Source: Pseudoneurospora amorphoporcata
Lineage: Eukaryota; Ascomycota; Sordariomycetes; Sordariales; Sordariaceae
Length of the DNA stretch: 64,000 nt
Assembly: GCA_033297205.1 (NCBI GenBank)
Contig: MU859151.1
Coordinates: 62,001-126,000 of the forward strand
Direction: 5' to 3'
Of the stretch, positions 9,584 through 21,369 are shown piece after piece. Each line of letters opens with the position of its first letter. The stretch's first letter is position 1. The position numbers and the translations under genes were made by a program. The notes under the pieces were generated by a model. The model was not told the DNA's origin. It made no database searches and saw only the letters and a list, made by a program, of their open reading frames with translations.

Positions 9584-11042
9584 TCACACGTGGCCTTGGG
9601 CAAGACCCAAGATAGCGGCACGATAGCGCTTGAAACACGTCACGGGGCATTTATTATCGATACTCGTCTCGTATTCCCACGTGGTCGTGACGAGGCGTGC
9701 CGGCAGCGACAGCTTCCTTCGCTGATGATGTTCGGTGCTCGGCTGTTCTCCCGACGACGTCGTGCCCCCGGCCATGTCGGGAGGGATCTCCAGCAACTGC
9801 TCCATTCTGCCGATGAGTCTGCCGCCGACGCGGAGTATGCTGACGGTGGAGTCGACGGCCTGCTCGTACGAGTCCGTGGGGCCGACATACAGATCTTCCA
9901 GGCCGACGACGCCCTCCATCATGTTCTGGTTAGTACCTAGGGAGAAGTTCACGTCGTCCAGGATGGTGCCCAGCGCGCTGGCGTTGAATGGAGTCGGGTC
10001 GGGCGTGCTGCTCAAACTGAAGGATGTGCGTTGCGCAGGCATGGGCGATGCCAAGAGGTTCTGCAGCATTTTCTCCGAGAGAGAGACCAGCAATCTCATG
10101 CAGAGCATGTAGCATTGCGCTGCCATGGACGCCTGCTTGCTGTCCAGGTACTTGGCGAAGGACGGGTGGGCGTCTCGGGATAGGGTCCGAGCTTTTCCCC
10201 GGGTGAGCACCATGGCCCTCACAAAGCCTTCAAAGGCACTGAACACCTCTCCGACGGGATCTTACGCATGTCGCAGGTCAGCGTTTCATAATTCACACAC
10301 TGGAAAGGGGAAGGGGGGGGTTGGCATGTGCTTGTTTACATTGTTCGGCATGGCCAGTGCGCTCACTTGTCACCCTTTTAAGGAGGGTTTCTAGTGTCTG
10401 GCATACGCTCGCGAGTTGAGCGGACAGGTCGCCGCCGGACCTGCACACCTCTGGCGCCGGGATGAAATTATGGCCGTCGATCCCCGACTCGGACGTGTTG
10501 AAGACGGGGCCTGTGCTCGTCGTCGAGAGTGTCGAAGCATAGCCACTGTGCGTATATGTCTCCAGGGCAGGATCAGTTAGAGGCGGGGTGTTTATGGCAT
10601 CCCAACCAGACGGGAAGAAGCTGCCCAGCTGCAGCTGATCGGGGTAGAAAGCTCCAAAGGTGCCGGGCTGGTGGTGGTTCAGGACCGGCGGCGTCACAGG
10701 CTCGGTCGGGGAACTGTTCTGGTTTCTGCTGCCCTTGTTATTGTTGGCCTGCTTTCTGGACCGTGCGTTATAGACGCATTCGGCACCGAGGTGTTGGCAT
10801 CGCGCGCAGGCTTGTCGTGACGTTTTGTTCCCGACGCATCGGAGCTTCTGCTGGTGGCAGCGATCACATGATTTCCGTAGACTGCGACCAGAGACCTGTT
10901 GGGGAACCTGGATGGACGTCCAGTGGCCGTCGAGCTGCTGAGACGCACCGGTTGTAGACGGGCCGTCGTGCTGCTGAGACGCACCCGTTATAGATGGGCC
11001 GTCGTGCTGCTGCGACGCATCTGTTACAGACGCACCGTCCAT
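9584..11042 (-). CDS. Zn2Cys6 transcription factor, probable pathway regulator
   Basis: Exon 1 is 11042-10367 and exon 2 is 10260-9584, giving 450 residues. The 106-bp intron is phase 1 with donor GTGAGC and a CTGAC branch site; its acceptor (TAAG) is weak, but this is the only join I found that keeps frame. Cysteines 59, 62, 69, 79, 82 and 89 form the exact C-x2-C-x6-C-x9-C-x2-C-x6-C binuclear zinc cluster, followed by a basic stretch ending near residue 100. Ahead of it are three tandem 12-residue repeats. The C-terminal half has the leucine-rich helices (MLCMRLLVSLSEKMLQNLLA) seen in AflR-type regulators of metabolite clusters and lacks an evident Fungal_trans middle domain. It sits at the edge of the oxidative gene group, the usual place for a cluster-specific regulator. 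The regulator call is firm; its target set is inferred. Confidence 0.85.
10932..11039 (-). repeat. 36-bp minisatellite, three coding copies
   Basis: Three tandem 36-bp units encode residues 2-37 of the Zn2Cys6 protein, each reading DG(A/P)S(V/I/T)T(D/G)ASQQ(H/L). The unit is a multiple of three, so copy number can change without breaking the gene. Confidence 0.85.
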
Positions 11043-13474
11043 GTCTCTCTCTCGTACTGGCTTCCGCGTACGGCAGAGTTGATGTTGGCCACGGCATGTA
11101 TACAGGTAGTAGTTGACAGATACAAGGCGACGATGAAGATGAGATAAATCGTTACGAAAGACAAGAAAGACTCCCGCTGGGGGTTTGAATTTCTCAAGAC
11201 GAGGAGGGGGTCAGGATTGGTCAAGGCGAAACAAACATCATGATATGAATGGGGAAGGTGACAAGCGAAGACTAGGGGACGGGACGGGACATGGCTGCAA
11301 AGAGGAAGCCATTTCTCTAGCGCCGAGTCCAGTCACATAGCTAACCTCTTGGACTAAAATGTAACCCACGATTGCATGAGGCCAGGCAAAATAGCGTAAT
11401 CATGTCCGTTGGTAGAAGGTTACAGTCCAGTCTGACAATCTTGCCACACCATGGCTGATGAAGGAAGTTCCATGGAAGATGCGGAATGAAAAGTTGACCA
11501 GAGCGCGGAAACGGTACTGGGAACCAAAATCGTAAAGACTTGTAGCGCCTCACATTCGCTAATTGAGGTAAAAAGAACATTACAAGTACAATCAGGAATT
11601 TGCATTGAATTCGAAGAGGTTTTTCTCATTCTTTGTTTTTTACTATGTTGGGGAAAATCGAGTTTTGGCCTATGTATCGAGCCTAAAACACCACCTCTGA
11701 CCCTAACCTAGCCGTTTTGCTGGTGTGGCTGTATGAGTAGTGAGCACCCACTTAAGGGCAGTGGGTCGGGTAGACTATTGTACGGTACGGCCCGAGCGAC
11801 TTGTCCGCACACTATAGTATAAGCATGCACCGCCCCTCCATAAACTGTCGCGCCAAGCCAAGAGTGAACAACGGCCCGGGCTGGGCACCCTTAGACTAAG
11901 GTAGTCTACTCCTTCCATAGTCGTGCCTGTACATCACCCCTGGAAAGTTCGTTAGCGCTGGACTTCACAACGTCCTCTTCGCAACTCAACCAATATTCCA
12001 CCACTTCTCATGCAAAAAGTTGGTGTTAACCTGATGCGTTTTACCCGTTTCATCTACTCTCTCCAATTTTCCGTTTTGAATGTGGTTATCCTATTGTTTT
12101 TTTGCAAACCCCTGTCATAAGAACCGCGCTAACAACCTTTTAAGGTGTGGTGTGTAGGTACATATCAGCCCATGAAGTTTTGTTAGTCTAGTCCTTGCCC
12201 TGTATTTTCTTACAAGGGGGTAATAAGGGGGTTTGCAAGGCAGGACAGGTCTACTATCTACGCTATCTAATTTGCTAAAATCGCCTGATCTCAAAGTGAG
12301 AAAGAGTTGACAGACGGCCGTACACAAACCTCTTATTCTGGCATACGACCGCCAGAATCACCCAGAATCAAACCTCCCCATCTTCTATAATGGGTAAAGT
12401 TAGAGGGCATTCGCAGGCCATTTGCAGGGCATTTGCAGCAGTTTCATACCCTGGTCTGTCACCTCCCCTATCGAAAACCCTCCTGTATGTACCGAGCTGA
12501 CGAACTTTCCAGGGCTCAAGTGTAAGCTTCAGATGGCAGGGGCCTCGCAGGACGAAGCATTTGACTGGTGGTCGCCTCCTCTTTTCCCCGTTCCCAACAC
12601 CACCCTCAATTTCAGCAGCTCTGAGTTGAGGTGCTGAAATGCTGCTTCTGAAGTTCATGACGAATGCGATAATCTGATTGGTTAAATGGCCAATGTGGAT
12701 ACCAGAAATTTCAGAAGCTGGATTTCCAGGCAAAATCAGTTCCGAGGCATTCGAATAGGCTTCTGAAATCGGGTTTCTGAACCTTTCCGAAGGCCATTTC
12801 CGCGTGCGCCGAACACGTCCTTACTCAGCTTCTCTGCCCGGACGAGTAGACTACCGCAAGCTAACACTCTTACAATATGGCCAGCCAGTTCTGGTGACAG
12901 CCAACCTCTTGATTCCTGGCGCTCGCTTATATACCCATTTGGGTAATGCGAGACTGCCAGGTGGTTATGTGGGACCGCCAGACCTGTTTGAGCAAAAACA
13001 AATTGAGTGAGAAAAGGCGGTAGCTCAATTGTTGATTGGAAACGGGCTTCGTTCTTTCCTTAGATATAGGGTGGTTGGGTTTTGACAGGGACATGAACTT
13101 TCGGAAGAACTACTGTTTTAGGTGTGAATGAGTTTTTAGCGACTATTTATAGGGGGCTGTCTAATTGGCCAATCAGAGGGCCTCCTCCACCCTGGCCCAG
13201 ACGAGGCATCTAGATCTAGGCCACTCAATTATCTGGGCACGCCAGACGACCCCCTCCGGGCTAGATGTCGCTCGCATTTTTCCGCTATAGTACCTCTACC
13301 ATTGAACCCACAGAGTCGAGATGGAAATCCAACCCACACATTACCGAAACAACAAAACATTAAAAGAGAACCTTTGCTTCCTAGGTACATTTCTTCTTCC
13401 CACCCCCCCTATGCCCCCTCGCAACAAACCACACACCACGCCAAGCCAGTGCCGAACGCCTTCCCTCTCCCCTC
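11043..13474. other. Gene-poor 2.4-kb interval
   Basis: I see no supportable gene. Small open frames on both strands lack motifs and codon character. The part 12,330-12,800 repeats the motif CTTCTGAA several times, including an 11-bp inverted pair. The right end, up to about 13,470, is CCA/CCC-rich and is probably the 3' untranslated region of the minus-strand gene that follows. Confidence 0.45.
12708..12769. repeat. Inverted repeat, 11-bp arms
   Basis: ATTTCAGAAGC at 12708-12718 is the reverse complement of GCTTCTGAAAT at 12759-12769. A third GCTTCTGAA copy lies about 110 bp before the second. Its origin is unknown. Confidence 0.5.
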
Positions 13475-16400
13475 TCAAGAACTCACATCCATCATATCAA
13501 CATCCAAATCCCCAACAAGCCCAGGAGGGTCAGGAACCACCGGCCACCACCTCTTCCAGACCTCCACCCCCTCCCCATCGCCCTCATCCTCACTAGGCAA
13601 ATAAACCTCGGGCATCTGCCCCGGTTCCTGCGCCATCTTCATCTTCACCGTCAACTTATCCGGATCCGCATGTCCCTGCTCATACCAATCCCTCGCACTC
13701 AGCCCGCCGGACCTCGCCCACTGTCCGGGCGCCACCGGTCTTTCGAACCGATCCAACACGACAAACTGGTCCGTCTCGTCGTACGGCGGGAAGCAGAAGT
13801 CAAAGTTGAGCCACTGCCCGTTGCTGTGCTTGTTCCCGAGCGCTTGGTTCTCCGCGACGAGGCGCTTGTACTGCGCGATCAAGGCCTGCCAGAGGGATTT
13901 CTGGACGGGGTACTTGCGCATGGGGTCGCGGACGCGGGGGGATTCGATGGCGCAGAGCATGGACCAGCGGGCGTGGTAGAGGGAGGACTGTCGAGTGGGG
14001 GACGGCCAGGGGGAGAGACGGTCGGGCTTGCCGAACTCGGTGGTGAACAGGGGAAGGATCATCTCAGAAGGGTCGGTGACGTCTGCGTGGACATGGAGCA
14101 TACCGCTTTTAGGAGAAGGAGGGTCGGGGTCTTTGTCGCGACTCCAGTAGAGCGGATAGCGGAAGATGGTGCCGGCGGCTTGGGCGTGTCGGCTGGGGAA
14201 CCAGCGGTTCTGGAGGTATTTTTTGGGGGGACCTGGAGGCGGCCCGCGGCGTTGTTTTTCTGCTGTTGGCGCGGACGGAGGTGGAGGTGGTGGTGGAGGT
14301 GGTGGTGGTGCTGCTGCCTTCTTCTTCCAGTCATAAGGAAGAGAGGCATGCATCATGATCTCGAGCATGACAAAGGGCCACAGGGCCGGGTGACGGTCGA
14401 ATTCGAAATAAAAGATGGCGTCCCCGGGCGGGGCATGGGCTACAGGATAGGGCGTGCTCAGGTCCCTAGCGAGGACGGCAAGGTAGCCGCTGTAGGCCCC
14501 GACGGCGGATTCCGCATCGGCACGTTTTCGTTCCAGGACCGCCTGTCTGAAATTGTCGATCAGCAGGCGCAGACAGCCGAACGAGTACGGGGTTTTCTGC
14601 CAGAGCCTGTACGACTGCTTGTACCAAGGCCGCAGGCTTTTCCAGAGCTTTCTGCGGAACTCCATGTACTGGTACGACTGCTCTTCCTCCAGCCGGAACC
14701 TCTGCAGCTGGTTTGGCACGATGGGTCCAGGGTAGCGCAACAGCGACGACAGCACGTGGTTCCTGGCGTGGTAGATGCGCAACTGGGCTGAGTTGTAGTA
14801 CCGGGATTTGCAAGTGACCACCGGTTCGGCCTTGAGCGCGCCCAGCCCGTATACGGCAACGTGAGCATCCCAGAAGCTCTGCGACTGGAACCGAGAACAC
14901 CAGTATGTAGGGAGCGGTCCCAGCTTCGTAGTACTTCTCTCGGGCAGACCGCGAGGCATGCCATCCAGATTCGTCAGTTCTTTGCCCTTTATGCGGTGCC
15001 CCGGGTCATCAACCCACGAGCTTGCAACCGTAAACGCAGGGCCAGCCCGAGAGAGGAATTCGCTGTCAGGCATAAACACGTTTAGGGGTCCAACTGTTCT
15101 CACGGCGCCAAGAAGGTTATGTTCCTGTGACCAACCCACTTCTGCGTTGTTCTCGTTCTGGTAAATCTGTGCGGCATCGACAGTTTTTTTGGATTAGCAT
15201 TAACAGTAGAGATGCACTAGCGCTCGACGAGTCAACTTACGGGTTCAAAGTTCCACGAGCCCTTGCCGGAATTGAGATAGACTCTCGCCTGATAAAGTGC
15301 ATGCTACAACAGGTTAGTCTACGACTTGACTGGAGAAGATGGATTCGCCATGTACTTGCCATAAGCTCGTGTACCATCTATTACTTGTCAGCTTTTATTG
15401 TAGGTTGTATACCGCTCAAGATGATGTAGGGAGGTACTCACCACAAGCGCCAACTGGAGCCGCGTGGTGTGTTTGGCAGCCACTTCCTCTGGAGTGTTGG
15501 AGACGCTGAGGATAGACTCGAGAAGCATGGTGTTGATTTTGATATCGCTGAAGATATCAGGGTCACCCGGGCTTGGGAGCGTGTTGGGATCCAAAGGTTT
15601 CTCCATGACCGTTCGCATCATTGCTGTGTCGCAGTAACCGGCCGTGACACCCGTCTTGCTGACTGACCCGTACTTGTCCAAGTCCCGCGGATCAAAGAAG
15701 GACCAGATGATCCACTCTGACAAGCCCTGGATTTGGAGCCATAACCGTTGGGCAACCCGCGGGTCGGGCTGCTTGAGCCCTCGTAATCCGTCCTCCCCGG
15801 GCGAGACCATCCGCCGGGGAATATAAAAGGGATCAGTCGATGTTGGCTCGAACGGCAGGACACCCGGGACCGGGACCACGGATCCCTGAAGGAGTGCGTA
15901 CAGCCAGTCGCCGTAAATGACGTGATGCAGAATCCGGTTGGCCATCTCAATCACGGTCCGCAGTGCATCCCAGGTGGCGTTATCGTCTACACTCCAATCC
16001 CGAGTATTGGTAGGGTTTCCGTTGGCGTCCCTTTCCAGCACAACACCCCGCAAATCATACCAGCGGCCCCGGCCAAAGGCTTTGCTCCACTTGCTCTCGT
16101 CCACGTTAACGAGATCGATGTCCGGGAACTGCTCAAGAGTAACGCTGATTTCAGGAATTGGCAGGATGGAGAGGTCCGTCATGAGGAGCTCCTGCCAGTA
16201 GCTTGTTCCTATGATACCCTGGTTGAGGGAAGAAAGCTCCCATGTTCTGACCCCGTTGAGAGCCCTCTGCTGCCACCGTTCGGTAAAGAATAATTGATCC
16301 AGTTGCACGCCCATGGGCTTCGGTATCGACTTTGGCATCGGGTCCGTGTGTGTAGCCGCCTCCTGCAACGCTCGCTTGTGCGTCCACCAGAGGTCTTCAG

Positions 16401-16548
16401 TGAGGCCGAACGGTTCGTGAAGAGTCGGGAACATGGGAATCAACCCAGAAGAGATGTTGCCGTTGCTGTCCTCAAAGAGCTTGACACCCCATCGCTCGAA
16501 CAGATGGTCCCCACGACGGCGCGGAGGAGGTAATTGTTGGTTTACCAT
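13475..16548 (-). CDS. Large protein of unknown function (953 residues)
   Basis: Exons 16548-15442, 15303-15241 and 15166-13475 are joined by introns of 138 and 74 bp. The 21-codon middle exon (HALYQARVYLNSGKGSWNFEP) keeps frame on both sides and is bordered by GTGAGT, TTGTAG, GTAAGT and CACAG signals. I recognise no domain. The protein is rich in Trp, Tyr and Pro, mostly globular in character, without a signal peptide or clear membrane span. The second half carries an Ala-Pro stretch with eleven prolines in a row (DNA about 14,280-14,320) and a Pro-rich stretch after it. The C-terminus is acidic (EDEGDGEG). The frame has no stop over 560 codons and has strong G/C third positions, so it is a real gene. 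It is probably a lineage-restricted cytosolic protein. The ATG at 16548 was chosen because the frame extension upstream starts with TTG. Confidence 0.75.
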
Positions 16549-16963
16549 GACAGGAAGGTGAAGAAGTTGAAAAGAGCAAAAAGGTGACCTCCACAACGCC
16601 GGCCGAGTCGCTGGGAAAATGCCTAGTACTTATTATGCCTGGAAGAGTCGTCGAGAGAGATGCGGGTAGACAAAGCACGTCCGGATCCAGTAACTCTGTG
16701 CTAGGTGCCTATGCCTGCGTAGACAAAGGCATTCCGGACGCGGATGCGGGTTGTGTCCAAGTATGGCCTTGTTCAAGGGAGGAGCTACGGCAAGAATCCT
16801 TTGTCTCCCCGTGCCTGGCAAGCTCGCCTGTCTCTGGCCCGCCCACTGGAATCTGGCATTATCCATCCGAGAAACAAAAACACGGGCAAAACTCCAAAGC
16901 CCATTTTCCCATGTAAACGCCATCGCTCCCATTACAATATCCCTGCAGTCCAGTCATTACACA
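16549..16963. other. Intergenic
   Basis: This lies between the promoter side of the 953-residue protein gene and the 3' end of the membrane protein gene, both on the minus strand. No coding signal is seen. Confidence 0.4.
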
Positions 16964-19441
16964 TTACCTCCTTCCACAGAGAGGCGTTGACCCAGGCCAA
17001 ACCTCCCCCTTCACAACCCCCGCCAACCCCCGTCTGATCATGCCCTGAAACCACCACCCCGCATACGCACAAGCAGCCATAAACGCCGTCGCCACCCCGC
17101 CCATGACCATCCAGTTGTAGCTCGAGTTCCGCTGAAACCACGTGTCGCTGGCGACATTCACCTTGGCGTCAGGGTGCGACGTGTCGAACCAGTACTGCAC
17201 CGTGATGTAGCAGAAACAGTTGCGGTAGACGCCCATGACTTGCATGAGGGTTGTGCCTATCGACAAAAAGAGGGAGAGGAGGAAGAGGAGGGTGAAGAGG
17301 GTGTGGGTGGAGTGGGTGAGGAGAGATTTTCGGGGCTTTCGGCGCTTGGTTTGGACTGTATGTCCCTTTGTGGGGGTGTTGGATCGGACTCGGAGAAGGG
17401 GTGTGAAGGGTTGATGCGTGTGCCTGGTAGAAGGGGGAGAGGGCGTGAGATTATGATTGTGGTTGGCATTTGGACTGGAGTCGGGAGTGGCATATTCGAC
17501 GTGCCGGGAAGAAGGACCTGGGGAGGGAGTTGAGGGTCGTAGCTTCGTGGTTGTGCGGATTGGAGTGAGCTTGTCATGGCTACGGCCGCGGCCTTCTCCA
17601 TGTCCGTCGTCATCCGTGTCCATGGTGTCCACGCTAGGAGTTCGAGGTCGGAAAGATGCCGTGTGAACATGGACCTGTTGACGGTCTTCCGAGGAGGGCC
17701 TGTCATGATCACTACTGCCCGGTCTCTCGAGCAGTCCTCCTTGGCCATATTCTGTATCTTGGTCTTGGTGCTGGTCATGTCTTGCTTGATCCCGTTCCCA
17801 CATGTTCAAGTAAGCAAAGTACACCAGAGTTAACAAGGACTGCGATACCGAATATGTCACGAAGCTCAGAGACCGACAGCTCCATCCGATCGGCGGTGTT
17901 CGCCAGGCCACAAATGCTCCTGCAGCTGGTGGCAGAGAAATCAAGATGAACGTTTGAAGGATGATCCAGCCGATATACTCCCGCTTTTGGATCTTGACCC
18001 TGTCTCTGAACCTCTTGTTCTTTCGGTACACCTCGGACTGCCTCAGCCACTTGGACTTGTTGATTCCTCTCTTCCACATATTGACTGGTTGGAACAGGCC
18101 GTCAAAGGCATTCTTCCGGGTCGAGTATATCCATCGAGCGTCTTTTGTAGAAGCCCTGTTTTCAGGAGCTTCCTTGCCGACGAGTAGGACCGCTGGACTT
18201 GGGTTGTTACTCGCTAGCAGACAGCCACCGATGATGGCGACATGGACTATTATCATCCACTCCACGCCAAAGGCGAGTGATATGGCTGCGTCTTGGTCTG
18301 AGGGCTTGTTCCTGAGGTCGAGGATAGTGTAGATAAAAGCACCGAGGTAGAATACGACGGGGGCACCGATGGTGGCGGCGAAGTCTAGTTGCGAGGATAT
18401 CAGTCGAGTTAGTCGTTCGCGGAGCTTCTTGCTGGCTGCTATATCGAGTGTCTGTAATTTCCAGATCTCTGGCGGTGCCGAGATTGCTGGGGGGACTTCA
18501 GGTTCTTGCATGTGGTGATCGGCTTGTCTCGAGGGCTCCATCCGAGTAAGTAGGGCTATCGGCGGGATCTGCGGTACGGGTCCTATTGTGTTCCGCGAAG
18601 GTGGTGGACGTTGCTCATTTGGCATGTCAGAATCTGGCTCGGGAAAGTCCGCCAGCAAAGCCTTCTTGATCTCCACCTCGGCATTCCCGCCATTCTCCCC
18701 CATGACCAAGTTCCCGGAGATAGCAATCACCAGCACCTCGACCGTATCCCTCAGGCTCTTCAAAGTCGGGCGTTTCCCTTCTTCCCCTTCCTCCCTGTGC
18801 GCGCCTTCCTTCAAAGCTCTCACAATCTTGTAATCCAGAACCGCCTCATGAAGTCCCCCGACCATCATCGGCCCTGCCATTCCCATCACCACCACAATCC
18901 AAATCAAGGCATCCAACGCTCCAAACAGGGTGTCCAACGCTAGCAGTACGATCCCCGCCAGGATGGCAACTGCTCTGCGTCCTTTCCTTTCGCTGGGCCG
19001 TGGAAGTATCGTCCACACCCAGTTCTTGAACCGAGTGGTCGAAAGAAGGATATGTCGTCTCGGCACGTTCATGCTGAAGATGACGGACGGAAGCAGGAAC
19101 TGAACAATGGGAGCGGCCCATTGGCCTGGCTCATCGCCCTTGGAGAGTCCAAAGCCGCCACAGTTGCTCTTGCAGTAGGCGTACGACACTTTGATCTCGG
19201 GCGCTGGCTTGAGGGTGTCGTTGTACATCTGGCCGCAATTGGGGGCTTCGCTGGAGAGGATCTCCCCCGTATTCGGGTCTCTTGTAATGCTGAGAGTGAA
19301 CATATTGGACGCTACGGCATCGTCACAGCATTGTGCTTCGTTGTATCGGTGGACAGCTTCGGTGGGCTGTGGAAAGATCCCTAGTAGGAGGACTAGGAAT
19401 GCGAGCCCGAAGGTCAAGGCTTTCCGAGGGGGGTAGGCCAT
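16964..19441 (-). CDS. Polytopic membrane protein of unknown function (825 residues)
   Basis: A single exon of 826 codons. The ATG at 19441 (context ACCAACATGG) begins a clear signal peptide, MAYPPRKALTFGLAFLVLLL, with a probable cut near PTEA-VH. An in-frame ATG at 19615 would add 58 residues and bury this signal, so I prefer 19441. The mature N-terminus is a Cys-rich extracellular part (QCCD, CGQMYN, YCKSNCGG). It is followed by roughly eight hydrophobic spans, for example VAILAGIVLLALDTLFGALDA. A long charged and Ser/Thr/Pro-rich cytosolic loop sits before the last two spans, the last being NWMVMGGVATAFMAACAYA. I do not recognise the family; similar proteins in filamentous ascomycetes are usually left as hypothetical. 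It is likely in the plasma or endomembrane. Transport or sensing is possible, but nothing in the sequence shows which. Confidence 0.8.
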   Translation of the reverse strand: MAYPPRKALTFGLAFLVLLLGIFPQPTEAVHRYNEAQCCDDAVASNMFTLSITRDPNTGEILSSEAPNCGQMYNDTLKPAPEIKVSYAYCKSNCGGFGLSKGDEPGQWAAPIVQFLLPSVIFSMNVPRRHILLSTTRFKNWVWTILPRPSERKGRRAVAILAGIVLLALDTLFGALDALIWIVVVMGMAGPMMVGGLHEAVLDYKIVRALKEGAHREEGEEGKRPTLKSLRDTVEVLVIAISGNLVMGENGGNAEVEIKKALLADFPEPDSDMPNEQRPPPSRNTIGPVPQIPPIALLTRMEPSRQADHHMQEPEVPPAISAPPEIWKLQTLDIAASKKLRERLTRLISSQLDFAATIGAPVVFYLGAFIYTILDLRNKPSDQDAAISLAFGVEWMIIVHVAIIGGCLLASNNPSPAVLLVGKEAPENRASTKDARWIYSTRKNAFDGLFQPVNMWKRGINKSKWLRQSEVYRKNKRFRDRVKIQKREYIGWIILQTFILISLPPAAGAFVAWRTPPIGWSCRSLSFVTYSVSQSLLTLVYFAYLNMWERDQARHDQHQDQDTEYGQGGLLERPGSSDHDRPSSEDRQQVHVHTASFRPRTPSVDTMDTDDDGHGEGRGRSHDKLTPIRTTTKLRPSTPSPGPSSRHVEYATPDSSPNANHNHNLTPSPPSTRHTHQPFTPLLRVRSNTPTKGHTVQTKRRKPRKSLLTHSTHTLFTLLFLLSLFLSIGTTLMQVMGVYRNCFCYITVQYWFDTSHPDAKVNVASDTWFQRNSSYNWMVMGGVATAFMAACAYAGWWFQGMIRRGLAGVVKGEVWPGSTPLCGRR

Positions 19442-21369
19442 GTTGGTGGCATTTGACGAGGGTGGTTGTTGAAACCTGTTGTGAAGTGAGATGAAAGAAA
19501 TGGAAGTCAAAGCAACCAAGTTGAGATATTCCCAATAAATCGTGTAAACCGCGTCAACAGAACAAACAAACGAAACAAAGGGAACTGTCTTCAATACTTC
19601 TACCTTTCGCCGCATCCATCACAGCCTTGTGTCCACGTCAATTCCTTCTGGAACATTGCTTGGTCATGGGTCGTGAAACCACACTCTCACCGAAGACCTG
19701 GGCGTCTGTCCTGGAGTCGTCAGTCGTGTCGGAAAGTTGCACCCGCGTTGCTTGCCATTGTCTGAATGGCTTCCCGGCCTCTTCTTCATCTTAAGCCTCG
19801 ACAAATCATGGATGGTTTCCACCAGACGGAAATGAAGGGGTGCCTGGGAGCTAATGTCACGAGCTGGATGAAGGCATGCTCGCCAGCCTTACTTATATCG
19901 TGGCCGTTGCACAAAAAATGTGGCGCTGCTGGCGCAGCACCTCATTTCACCCTAAACATGTGTCTCCCGCGATAGCATTGAGCCCCCCCGAGTCGCTTGC
20001 TCGGATGGCATTCTAGGACTGGGCCAGCTGAAACCGAGGGTCCTTGCGCCTAATTTGTTGTTCCTGCCAAGGAGGGACTGATGCTGCAAGTAGGGCTAGA
20101 AATAGACCGATGATACCTCTGAGGTTTATCCGTGTGGCTTGCTCATTGACTCGTCGGCGTCATCATTGGAGGGCAAGTGATGTGGTGGTAGGCTGCGACA
20201 CAGCGGGATGTGTTGAAGGGTGACAGGTCGGTCTGCTTCGCAGGTCGGACGGGTGCCCATTGCCTGGCGGCTGGAGCATTCATGGTGGATGGGCTGCGTC
20301 ATTTGTGGCGGGAGAGGACAGTACTCGGATCCTGAGGGAGACATGGTAGTAGGTTGATGAAAGATCGATCCGAAGGAAAATGTGTGTTTTGCTGTACTCC
20401 CATATCAAGAACCGACTTGATTGGGCAGATGTATGTTGAGACTAGACCCATAAGTGCTGCTAGGAGGAGGAAAAGAGAAAGTGTCACGGTTTCTCTCCGA
20501 ATTCCCCGTCTTGTACCCCGCACGTGCTCGTCCCCAACCGGATGGGAGGCACACCACAGGAGCTGGATGATTGTTCCGAGTCCGACAACACAAGTACCTC
20601 TACTTAAGGAAAGGGGACGTGTTGGTGCAACGTGGATCCACATACCTTATCATCTTGCCCAGCCTTCGAGGAGTGTCTGCCTTTAATCAACCACAACCAG
20701 AGAACGGACGGACAGGTATATTCACCCCCACGTCGTGCCTGTTCAATAGTGTTCAAGTGATACAGCTGAGTGCCGCACCCAGCCCGATGCATCGAGTCCA
20801 GCCAGCCGCGCCTGCTACACGGCGGACCACTCGGAATGAGCTGTCAGTCTGCCACCAAAAATAATCAATGTCTTCATTTCAAGGCAGCCTATAGAATAGA
20901 CGTTTTAGCAACTAGAATAACCTACATGTACCTAACAAGACGTTGATTTTCCGACACACAACCACTGTTTGTTCCAAAAATACCTAGAGGTATGCTGTCC
21001 AGGGACGACTCAACGGCCATTGTATCATACCCGCCCGTCAGGCTGTCAAGTTACCAGCCAAAAGCATACCTTATACATTGCCAGATCCAGAGGCCTCCAA
21101 CTCCAGCTCCAGCTTCCTCTGAACCACAGTCTGATATCTCTTGTGATTGAAGCCATTCTTCCACCAGCACCATCAATAGTGGCACCTTGCTTGTCCACAA
21201 TCCAACAATATCACCGGGAATTCTCCAAACAAGTCTCCGACGTCTAAGCCTTGCCACCCCAGGGAAAGGAGCCAGAGGGTGCGTGGTATTCCTACATACC
21301 TCTAGGAATAACTGGGACCACGCCTCATGTTTTGGAGTAGAGGAGCAGAAGCACTAGGTGTAGGGGGCA
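19442..21369. other. Gene-poor 1.9-kb interval
   Basis: No gene can be supported. Several frames of 60-115 codons occur on both strands and overlap one another, as expected by chance. The part next to 19,442 is the promoter of the polytopic protein gene. Scattered TACCTAGAGG/CCTCTAGG strings occur near 20,990 and 21,300. Confidence 0.45.

Noticed and set aside
13670..14791. 373-codon plus-strand frame opposite the 953-residue protein gene
   Set aside because: Antisense shadow; Arg/Gly/Val-rich with a Trp-Arg run from the polyproline repeat.
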